From assembly GCA_035555795.1 (NCBI GenBank), contig DATMGE010000009.1, positions 1 to 31,973 on the forward strand: a stretch of DNA of 31,973 bases, read 5' to 3'. Within the stretch, counting starts at the first letter, position 1, and every line of letters begins with the position of its first letter. A model generated the notes under the pieces. That model was not told where the DNA came from, did not search any database, and saw nothing but the letters and a program-made list of their open reading frames with translations. Shown here one piece after another: positions 24,855 to 31,973 of this stretch. The position numbers were made by a program, and so were the translations under genes. Origin of the DNA: RCIO01 sp035555795 (GTDB taxonomy: Bacteria > Pseudomonadota > Alphaproteobacteria > Rhizobiales > Rhizobiaceae).

Positions 24855-27587
24855 ATGGTCAGTTTTGGCGCATTCGCGCGGAAGATTTTCGGCTCTTCCA
24901 ATGACAGGCGTGTCCGCGGCATCCGCCCCCGCGTCGAAGCCATCAACGCGCTGGAAGCGGAGATGAAGTCGCTCAGCGACGAGGCGCTGCGGGCGCGAAC
25001 CGACCAGTTCCGCGCTGAACTCGCCGCCGGCAAGTCGGTGGACGACCTGCTGGTCCCCGCCTTCGCCACCGTCCGCGAGGCCTCGCGCCGCGTGCTCGGC
25101 ATGCGTCCCTTCGACGTCCAGCTCATCGGCGGCATCATCCTCAACGAGGGATCGATCGCCGAAATGCGCACCGGCGAGGGCAAGACGCTGGTCGCCACCG
25201 CGCCGGTCTATCTCAATGCGCTCACCGGCAATGGCGTCCACGTCGTCACGGTCAACGACTACCTCGCCAGCCGCGACGCCGAATGGATGGGCCGCATCTA
25301 CAAGTTCCTCGGCCTCACCATCGGCATCATCGTCCACGGCATGGACGACGAGCAGCGCCGCGAAGCCTATGCCTGCGACATCACCTACGGCACCAATAAC
25401 GAGCTCGGCTTCGACTATCTGCGCGACAACATGAAATATGAGCGCGCCCAGATGGTCCAGCGCGGTCACAATTACGCGATTGTCGACGAGGTGGACTCCA
25501 TCCTGATCGACGAGGCGCGCACGCCGCTGATCATCTCCGGCCCGCTCGAGGACCGTTCCGAGCTCTATACGGCGATCGACACCTTCATCCCGCAGCTCGA
25601 ACCGGCCGACTACGAGGTGGACGAGAAGCAGCGCACCGCCATCTTCACCGAGGAAGGCACGGAGAAGATGGAGAACCTGCTGCGCGCCGGCGGCCATCTG
25701 CGCGGCGAGTCGCTCTACGACATCGAGAATGTCGCCATCGTCCATCACGTCAACAATGCGCTCAAGGCGCATCGTCTGTTCCAGAAGGACAAGGACTACA
25801 TCGTCGCCAACAATGAAATCGTCATCATCGACGAGTTCACCGGTCGCATGATGCCTGGACGCCGCTTCTCCGAGGGCCTGCACCAGGCGCTGGAGGCGAA
25901 GGAACACGTCCAGATCCAGCCCGAGAACCAGACGCTCGCCTCGATCACCTTCCAGAACTATTTCCGCATGTACAAGAAGCTGGCCGGCATGACCGGCACG
26001 GCTTCGACGGAAGCGGAGGAGTTCGGCAACATCTACGGCCTCGACGTGTCCGAGATTCCGACCAACCTGCCGGTCCAGCGCATCGACGAGGATGACGAGG
26101 TCTACCGCACGGTCGAGGAGAAATATCAGGCGATCGTGCAGGAGATCCGCGACACCCACGCCAAGGGCCAGCCGGTCCTGGTCGGCACCACGTCGATCGA
26201 GAAGTCGGAATTCCTCGCCGAACGCCTGCGCAAGGAAGGCGTCAAGGGCTTCCAGGTGCTGAATGCGCGCCACCACGAGCAGGAAGCGCAGATCGTTTCG
26301 CAGGCCGGCGTGCCGGGCGCGATCACCATCGCCACCAACATGGCCGGCCGCGGCACCGACATCCAGCTCGGCGGCAATGCCGACATGCGCATCGAGCAGG
26401 AGCTCGGCGACATGCCGGCCGGCCCCGAGCGCGACGAGAAGGAAGCGGCGATCCGCGCCGACATCGCCCAGCTCAAGGAAAAGGCGCTCGCCGCCGGCGG
26501 CCTCTATGTGCTCGCCACGGAACGCCACGAAAGCCGCCGCATCGACAACCAGCTGCGCGGCCGCTCCGGCCGCCAGGGCGACCCCGGCCGGTCGAAATTC
26601 TACCTGTCACTTCAGGACGATCTGATGCGCATCTTCGGGTCCGAGCGCATGGACGGCATGCTCCAGAAGCTCGGCCTCAAAGAAGGCGAGGCGATCATCC
26701 ATCCCTGGATCAACAAGGCGCTGGAAAAGGCGCAGAAGAAAGTCGAGGCGCGCAACTTCGACATCCGCAAGAACCTGCTCAAATATGACGACGTGATGAA
26801 CGACCAGCGCAAGGTGGTCTTCGAGCAGCGCATCGAACTGATGGAAGGCGAAAGCCTGAGCGAGGAGGTGGCGGAGATGCGCCACGAGGTCATCGACGAC
26901 CTCGTTTCCAAACACCTGCCGGAAACCGCCTATGCGGAACAGTGGGACGCGGACGGCCTGAAGACGGGCGTGCGCGAATATCTCAACCTCGACCTGCCGA
27001 TCGAGGAATGGGCACGCGAGGAGGGTATCGACGAGCAGGATATCCATGCGCGCATCACCGAAGCGGCCGACAAGGCGGCAGCTGACCGCGCCGAGCGCTT
27101 CGGTCCTGAAATCATGACCTATGTGGAGAAGTCGATCCTGCTGCAGACGCTCGACCATCTCTGGCGCGAGCATCTGGTCAATCTCGACCATCTGCGTTCG
27201 GTCATCGGCTTCCGCGGCTATGCGCAGCGCGACCCGCTCAACGAATATAAGAGCGAGGCATTCGAGCTCTTCCAGGCCATGCTGGGCAATCTGCGCCAGG
27301 TGGTGACCACGCAGATGATGCGCGTCGAACTGGTGCGCCAGGCCGCCGACGCCCCACCCCCGCAGGCGCCCACCGGCGAGGGACATCATATCGACGCCTC
27401 GACCGGCGAGGACGATTTCGGCGAAGGCAGCGACACGATGACGTTGACCCGCGCCGACAGCCGCACCGTGACGGCCGAGGACCGCAACCCCACCGATCCC
27501 TCGACATGGGGACGCGTCGGCCGCAACGAGGCCTGCCCTTGCGGCTCCGGCAAGAAGTACAAGCACTGCCACGGCACATTTGCCTGA
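24855..27587 (+). CDS. secA: preprotein translocase ATPase SecA
   Basis: 910 aa from ATG 24855, preceded by AAGGG at 6 bases; a TTG at 24840 is less likely. Walker A MRTGEGKT lies at 104-111 and the Walker B region is DEVDSILIDEARTPLI; the GTDIQLGG and RGRSGRQGDPG motifs belong to the second helicase-like domain, with the preprotein cross-linking domain between. The C-terminus has the zinc-binding CPCGSGKKYKHCHG, which contacts SecB and lipids. SecA drives preproteins through SecYEG using ATP. It has its own promoter and a strong terminator. Confidence 0.98.
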   Translation: MVSFGAFARKIFGSSNDRRVRGIRPRVEAINALEAEMKSLSDEALRARTDQFRAELAAGKSVDDLLVPAFATVREASRRVLGMRPFDVQLIGGIILNEGSIAEMRTGEGKTLVATAPVYLNALTGNGVHVVTVNDYLASRDAEWMGRIYKFLGLTIGIIVHGMDDEQRREAYACDITYGTNNELGFDYLRDNMKYERAQMVQRGHNYAIVDEVDSILIDEARTPLIISGPLEDRSELYTAIDTFIPQLEPADYEVDEKQRTAIFTEEGTEKMENLLRAGGHLRGESLYDIENVAIVHHVNNALKAHRLFQKDKDYIVANNEIVIIDEFTGRMMPGRRFSEGLHQALEAKEHVQIQPENQTLASITFQNYFRMYKKLAGMTGTASTEAEEFGNIYGLDVSEIPTNLPVQRIDEDDEVYRTVEEKYQAIVQEIRDTHAKGQPVLVGTTSIEKSEFLAERLRKEGVKGFQVLNARHHEQEAQIVSQAGVPGAITIATNMAGRGTDIQLGGNADMRIEQELGDMPAGPERDEKEAAIRADIAQLKEKALAAGGLYVLATERHESRRIDNQLRGRSGRQGDPGRSKFYLSLQDDLMRIFGSERMDGMLQKLGLKEGEAIIHPWINKALEKAQKKVEARNFDIRKNLLKYDDVMNDQRKVVFEQRIELMEGESLSEEVAEMRHEVIDDLVSKHLPETAYAEQWDADGLKTGVREYLNLDLPIEEWAREEGIDEQDIHARITEAADKAAADRAERFGPEIMTYVEKSILLQTLDHLWREHLVNLDHLRSVIGFRGYAQRDPLNEYKSEAFELFQAMLGNLRQVVTTQMMRVELVRQAADAPPPQAPTGEGHHIDASTGEDDFGEGSDTMTLTRADSRTVTAEDRNPTDPSTWGRVGRNEACPCGSGKKYKHCHGTFA

Positions 27588-27607
27588 CAAGTGCGGCACC
27601 GATGAAG

Positions 27608-27633
27608 AAACGGCCCCGCAAGGGGCCGTTTTC
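27608..27633 (+). terminator. Rho-independent terminator of secA
   Basis: AAACGGCCCC and GGGGCCGTTT form a perfect 10-bp stem with a GCAA tetraloop, followed by further T, 20 bases after the secA stop. A textbook intrinsic terminator. Confidence 0.92.
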
Positions 27634-27682
27634 ATTCGTACAACATGTCGTGATGAGACGCCGGAAGGGTCATTCCCACGCA

Positions 27683-27711
27683 TTGACCGGCCTCGCCGAA
27701 CCGAATCTTAA
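27683..27711 (+). promoter_or_regulatory. weak candidate promoter of the BioF2-type gene
   Basis: TTGACC (27683-27688) and TCTTAA (27706-27711) are 17 bases apart, between the secA terminator and the next gene. The -10 is only a partial match. A promoter is needed here because secA is well terminated. Confidence 0.3.
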
Positions 27712-27838
27712 CTGGACATGACCTATCAGCGGTGTCCACGAGGGATCGGAGAACCGGCGTGCGATTTTCGGCGGCAATCTTGGGCGAACAGGCGTCCGGC
27801 GATGCGACAGGCCGTCCTCGCGCGCAAGGCACGGCCTG

Positions 27839-29128
27839 ATGGCGGCCGTTCCCATCATTCTCGAAACGAGCGGCAGCCCGTCGGGAAGCATCATCGACAA
27901 TCTCGCCGGCCTGCGGCCCGCATCCTTCGGCGCCACCCAGCATGAATCGCTTGCTGGACGGCAGCCGGTACGCCACCTCGCCATCTATCCCGCCTCGGCC
28001 GGCTTCGACCTGGTGGAGGAACTCGAATATCTCTGCGCGCGCTCGATCGAGCCCAATATCTTCTTCAATCCCCGCTTCCTCGCACCCGCAATGCCACGGC
28101 TGGAGGACAGGGAGATTCGCCTCGCGGTGATCCGCGATGGCGACGAGGCGCGGTCGCGCCTGCGCCTGCTCGTGCCCTATTCCATCGAGCGCCCGTCGGT
28201 CCCGCTGGCCGTGGATGTCCTGCGCACCTGGTCGAGCCCCTTCGGCCCGCTGGGAACGCCGCTCGTCGACCGCGACGATCCCGAGGGCGTGATCGCGGAT
28301 TTCTTCGCCATGCTCGGCCGGCCGCATCTGCGCCTGCCGCGCGTCTTCGTCATACCGGAGATGCGCATGGACGGCCCCTTCGCCGCCATGCTCCAATCCC
28401 TCGCCGGCAGCAGGAACCTGCCGCTGGTCGCGACCAACATGTCGGAGCGGCCCTATCTCCAGAGCCCGCTCGAAGCCGACGACTACCTGCGCAACGCGCT
28501 GCGCCCGCACCATCTGCGCGAGTTCCGGCGCCTGCGCCGGCGGCTGGCGGGATCGGAAAAGGACGCGCTGACGCATAATATCGCGCGGACCTCCGAAGAT
28601 GTGCGTCTCGCGCTCGAAACCTTCCTCGCGCTCGAAATGAGCGGCTGGAAGGGACGCAAGCGCACCGCCATGGCCGTGGACCGCTACTGGGCGGCCTTCG
28701 CCCGCGAAGCCGTCTACCGGCTGGCCGAGCGCGACCTGTGCCGCATCCACACGCTCGTCCTCAACGGCAGGACGATCGCGGCCATCGTCGTCTTCATCGA
28801 AAACGGCATCGCCTATACGTGGAAGACGGCCTATGACGAGGCCTTCGCCCAGTTCTCCCCCGGCACGCTGCTGATGCTGGACGTGACCCGCAGCCATCTG
28901 GAAGACCCCAACATAATCGCCACCGATTCCTGCGCCGCGCCGGATCACCCGGTCATGGGGCGCATCTGGACCGAGAAGCGGCCCACCGGCACTTTCGTCA
29001 TCGGCCTGTCGCCGGACGCGGACCGGGTCACCCGGCAGGCGGCCGCGCAATTGCACCTCTATCGCGAGACGCGCAATCTCGCCCGCGCGCTCCGCGAACG
29101 CATTCGCGGCATGGTCAGGCGCAGATAG
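27839..29128 (+). CDS. BioF2/CelD-type GNAT-fold acyltransferase-like protein
   Basis: 429 aa, soluble, no signal peptide. The C-terminal half has the marks of the Acetyltransf_6 (BioF2/CelD) group: LRPHHLREFRRLRRRLA, FLALEMSGWKGRKRTAM, then LCRIHTLVLNGRTIAAIVVFIENGIAYTWKTAYDEAFAQFSPGTLLMLDV. The FxxLExxGWKG pattern and the late strand-helix are typical. Members act in polysaccharide acylation or transfer of amino-acyl groups, mostly untested. The N-terminal 200 residues look like a second, degenerate lobe. It follows secA after a terminator and converges with the sensor kinase 6 bases away. ATG 27839 has AAGG 9 bases upstream; an in-frame earlier start was not found convincing. The substrate is unknown. 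Confidence 0.85.
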   Translation: MAAVPIILETSGSPSGSIIDNLAGLRPASFGATQHESLAGRQPVRHLAIYPASAGFDLVEELEYLCARSIEPNIFFNPRFLAPAMPRLEDREIRLAVIRDGDEARSRLRLLVPYSIERPSVPLAVDVLRTWSSPFGPLGTPLVDRDDPEGVIADFFAMLGRPHLRLPRVFVIPEMRMDGPFAAMLQSLAGSRNLPLVATNMSERPYLQSPLEADDYLRNALRPHHLREFRRLRRRLAGSEKDALTHNIARTSEDVRLALETFLALEMSGWKGRKRTAMAVDRYWAAFAREAVYRLAERDLCRIHTLVLNGRTIAAIVVFIENGIAYTWKTAYDEAFAQFSPGTLLMLDVTRSHLEDPNIIATDSCAAPDHPVMGRIWTEKRPTGTFVIGLSPDADRVTRQAAAQLHLYRETRNLARALRERIRGMVRRR

Positions 29129-29134
29129 GCGCCG

Positions 29135-31973
29135 TCAGCCGCGCTGCCGTGCCTCCGTCGCGCCCTCGATCCACAAATGCACCTTTTCCAGAAGGGCACG
29201 GGGGCTGATCGGTTTGGGCAGATAGTCGTCCATGCCGGATTCCAGGCAACGTTCCCTGTCGCCCTGGAGCGCATGTGCGGTCACTCCGACGATCGGCACA
29301 TGGCCGCCATTGCCGGCCTGGCTCTCTGCCAGCCGGATCGCCTGCGTCGCCTCGATCCCGCTCATCTCCGGCATCGAAATATCCATCAGGATCATGCGCG
29401 GCCGCATGTCCCGGCAGGCCTCGACCGCCAGCCTTCCGTTCGGAACGACTTCGAATGTCAGGTTGGTTTCGCTAAGAATCTGGGTGAAGACGAGCTGGTT
29501 TACCTCATTGTCCTCGGCAACCAGCACATCGACCCGATGCGATCTCTGGCCGGGCGAAAACCGTATCGGCCGGACGGTGCGCTCCCCGCTTTGCAGGAGC
29601 TCGACCGCATCCGCCATATGGTCCGACGTCGGCAGCCCGCCGCGGCGCTTCTGGATGATCCGGACCAGCACTTCGAGCAGTTGCGCCGACCTGACCGGCT
29701 TCAGGAGCTGCGCGTCGATCGCGAGGTCGCGCGCCTGCATCGCCGCCAGTGACTGGTCCACCGATGTCAGCATGACGATCGGCACGTCCGCCATTGCCGG
29801 GGTCGCGCGGATCAGCTGCGCCACCTGCGCCCCCGACATGCCCGGCATCTGGTAGTCGAGCAGGATGCAATCCACAGTGACGCCGAGCCTCTGCGCAGCG
29901 TCGAGCACGCTAAGACCCTCCGCTCCGCTTTCGGCCGCGCAGGCGTCGAACTTCCACGCCGCCATCTGCTCGGTGAGGATGGCGCGGTTCACCGGATTGT
30001 CGTCGATGATGAGAACCCGCGCGCCGGTCACGTCGACGGCGGGAACCGCCAGGCTCTCCGAACCGGACGCCGTCGGCAGCCCGACCTCGAACCAGAAGCT
30101 GGAGCCCTGCCCTTCCTCGCTCTCCACCCCGATCGTGCCGTCCATCAGCTCCACGAGGCGCGAGGTGATGGCCAGACCGAGCCCGGTTCCCTCATAGCGA
30201 CGCGTCGATGAGCCGTCGACCTGGCTGAATTTCTCGAAGATCAGCCCCAGCTTGTCGCGCGGAATGCCGATGCCTGTATCCTGCACGCTCACCTTCAGCC
30301 GCGTTTCGCCCTCCACGGGTTCGCCGCTCACATCGACCAGCACGTGCCCGGACTCGGTGAACTTCACCGCATTGCCCATCAGGTTCGTGACGATCTGCCG
30401 GATGCGGCCGACATCGCCGACATAGCGTTCGGGCAGGGCCGGATCCATGCGCACGATCAGCTCGAGATCCTTCTCCTTGGCCCGCGAGGATATCAGCGTC
30501 GCCACATCCTCGATCGCTTCGCGCAGGTTGAACGACGCCGAAGCGAGAACGAGCTGTCCCGCGTCGATCTTGGAGAAGTCGAGAATGTCGTTGATGATCG
30601 TCAGCAGCGCATTGCCCGACTTGACGATGATATCGGTGAAGGTCCGCTGCTTGACGTCGAGATCCGTCTTGGCCAGCAGCTCCGCCATGCCGAGCACGCC
30701 ATTCATCGGCGTGCGTATCTCATGGCTCATATTGGCGAGGAATTCGGACTTGGCGCGGTCGGCCAGCACCGCCTTCTGCCGGGCTTCCACCAGCGCGGCT
30801 TCGCGCTCCTTCAGGTCGGTAATATCGACGCGGATGCCGATGAAGAATCCGTCAGGCGTACGCTCGTCATAGACCTTGAGCCAGCGCCCGTCGCCCGCGC
30901 GCCGCTCATAGACCGAATGCGGAATGTCGTGGCGGGCGATATAGCCATCGATCCAGCGTTCCCTGTCCGTGTCGTAGAGCCTGTCGAGTTCGGCATCGCC
31001 GCTCATGCGAAAATAGCCGGCGGCATGGCCGGCAGTCACCACCTCGCGCATCGGGAGGCCGGGCACCATCTGCTTTTCGATGATCGGCATGGCCGCCCGC
31101 GCGGGGCGGTTGGCGAAAACGAAGCGGTTGTCCTGATCGTAGATGACCACCGATGCGGGCAGCGATTCCAGCACCACTTCGAGCTGCCGCCGCGCATCCC
31201 CGGCTTCGATCTCGCGACGCTTCATGTCCGTCACGTCGAAAATCGTCGCGGCCAGATAATGTCGGCCGCTATCGGTCTCGACGCGGTGCTTGCGGACCAG
31301 CCGCGTGCCGGCCCCGCCTTCGCGGTCGTAGGGGACTTCGGCGGCGAAGGGCTGTGCCGATGCCAGAACCTCCGCTTCGGTCCGCTCGAACCTGTCCCGC
31401 TCGAAGGCCGGCAGGACATCGACATCGCGCCGCCCGACAATATCCGGGGGCGTCTTGCCGAACAGATCGGCGAATGCCTGATTGGCGAAGACGTAGCGAA
31501 GCTGATCGTCCTTGACGAATACCGGATAGGGAACGCCGTTGAGCACCGCTTCCGCGAGCTTGTTCTGTTCGCTCAACCGCGAAATCTCCGCCTCGCGCCG
31601 CTTCAGCTCGGTCACATCCGCATAGCAGACCAGCCGCCGTCCGTCCGAAAGCGCCGTCACGGAATAGACCAGTGCCGTACCGTCATCGCGGCTGACCTCG
31701 CGCGGCGGGGCGTTTCCGGTTGCCAGTTCGGTCAGGCGGGTATCGACATAGGCTTCCCAGTCTTCGTCGACGATCCGATAGACCCCGCGCTGCCGGTTCA
31801 GCTCCATCATCTTGCGGAAGCTGTCGCCGACGCGCACCTCCTCCGGCGTCTGCCCCCACAGCAGGTAGAAGCCGGGCGTGACCATCTCGATGCGCAGATC
31901 GGCATCGAGAACGAGAAGGGCGACTTCCGGAGCATTGATCTCGTCATGCAGCACCGGCTGGCGAAGAGATGGA
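29135..31973 (-). CDS. hybrid sensor histidine kinase with PAS domains and two receiver domains (5' end outside window)
   Basis: At least 946 residues are visible and the frame stays open to the right edge; a GTG at 31954 could be a start but lacks a clear site, so the gene is treated as 5'-partial. Numbering from that GTG: three PAS-like regions (about 1-115, 130-250, 260-385), HisKA with phospho-acceptor H411 in MSHEIRTPMNG, HATPase_c with NLMGNAVKFTESG, DTGIGI and GTGLGL boxes, then receiver 1 (D700 in LLDYQMPGM) and receiver 2 (D858 in LMDISMPEM). No membrane segment is seen in the visible part, so it may be soluble or anchored by a missing N-terminus. No Hpt domain is present, so a separate phosphotransfer protein is expected. 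Signal and output are unknown. Confidence 0.93.
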   Translation of the reverse strand, partial: PSLRQPVLHDEINAPEVALLVLDADLRIEMVTPGFYLLWGQTPEEVRVGDSFRKMMELNRQRGVYRIVDEDWEAYVDTRLTELATGNAPPREVSRDDGTALVYSVTALSDGRRLVCYADVTELKRREAEISRLSEQNKLAEAVLNGVPYPVFVKDDQLRYVFANQAFADLFGKTPPDIVGRRDVDVLPAFERDRFERTEAEVLASAQPFAAEVPYDREGGAGTRLVRKHRVETDSGRHYLAATIFDVTDMKRREIEAGDARRQLEVVLESLPASVVIYDQDNRFVFANRPARAAMPIIEKQMVPGLPMREVVTAGHAAGYFRMSGDAELDRLYDTDRERWIDGYIARHDIPHSVYERRAGDGRWLKVYDERTPDGFFIGIRVDITDLKEREAALVEARQKAVLADRAKSEFLANMSHEIRTPMNGVLGMAELLAKTDLDVKQRTFTDIIVKSGNALLTIINDILDFSKIDAGQLVLASASFNLREAIEDVATLISSRAKEKDLELIVRMDPALPERYVGDVGRIRQIVTNLMGNAVKFTESGHVLVDVSGEPVEGETRLKVSVQDTGIGIPRDKLGLIFEKFSQVDGSSTRRYEGTGLGLAITSRLVELMDGTIGVESEEGQGSSFWFEVGLPTASGSESLAVPAVDVTGARVLIIDDNPVNRAILTEQMAAWKFDACAAESGAEGLSVLDAAQRLGVTVDCILLDYQMPGMSGAQVAQLIRATPAMADVPIVMLTSVDQSLAAMQARDLAIDAQLLKPVRSAQLLEVLVRIIQKRRGGLPTSDHMADAVELLQSGERTVRPIRFSPGQRSHRVDVLVAEDNEVNQLVFTQILSETNLTFEVVPNGRLAVEACRDMRPRMILMDISMPEMSGIEATQAIRLAESQAGNGGHVPIVGVTAHALQGDRERCLESGMDDYLPKPISPRALLEKVHLWIEGATEARQRG

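Noticed and set aside
24759..24904. Short upstream frame (MLFRARIREPR...) overlapping the secA start, as a possible SecM-like arrest peptide
   Set aside because: No signal sequence, no known arrest motif and no clear ribosome site. It runs on into secA out of frame.
24753..26528. Open frame of 591 codons on the minus strand opposite secA
   Set aside because: Antisense of secA with no recognisable domain.

Overview
The window is a GC-rich chromosomal segment from an alphaproteobacterium, most likely of the order Hyphomicrobiales (Rhizobiales). This rests on the 5' part of a 16S rRNA gene at the left edge with a short alphaproteobacterial first helix, on rrn leader and promoter sequences of the alphaproteobacterial kind, and on gene content such as a DUF4167 protein, DUF1178, UbiG and a GAF-containing EI-Ntr. 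The family cannot be fixed by eye. All genes share the same high-GC style. I see no insertion sequence, integrase, phage gene, tRNA or CRISPR array. This is ordinary core chromosome with a few curious small elements.

Left end (1-4900): the start of an rRNA operon reads leftward, with promoter, boxB/boxA-like antitermination signals and leader. Diverging from it is a membrane-anchored M23 peptidase, convergent with a secreted YkuD L,D-transpeptidase; both act on peptidoglycan.

Middle left (4900-15150), all on the minus strand: clpB with a probable heat-shock promoter and its own terminator; a DUF4167 protein closed by a strong perfect-dyad terminator; then a cluster transcribed lysC - ptsP - prfA - prmC. 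It links aspartate-family amino-acid synthesis, the nitrogen PTS, and release factor 1 with the methyltransferase that modifies it. A LysE/RhtB exporter lies upstream of lysC.

Centre (15270-21540): ubiG and a secreted SUMF1-fold protein run rightward and meet a tight minus-strand operon comF - grxC - carbon-nitrogen hydrolase - DUF1178, where the last three overlap by 4 bases. An 18-bp perfect palindrome sits between comF and a divergent NDUFAF5-like methyltransferase. Next come a very short Flp-type pilin gene (55 aa), a small membrane protein of unknown function, a 16-bp palindrome, and mutT.

Right (21530-31973): a minus-strand series parvulin isomerase - argJ - GNAT - mutT diverges from secA, which has a good sigma-70 promoter and a strong terminator. 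A BioF2/CelD-type acyltransferase-like gene follows secA. The window ends inside a large hybrid sensor histidine kinase (three PAS-like regions, HisKA, HATPase, two receiver domains), whose 5' end lies beyond the right edge.

Several genes needed start correction: prfA (TTG), ptsP, the LysE-type gene, ubiG, secA, the SUMF1-like gene and the 101-aa membrane protein.
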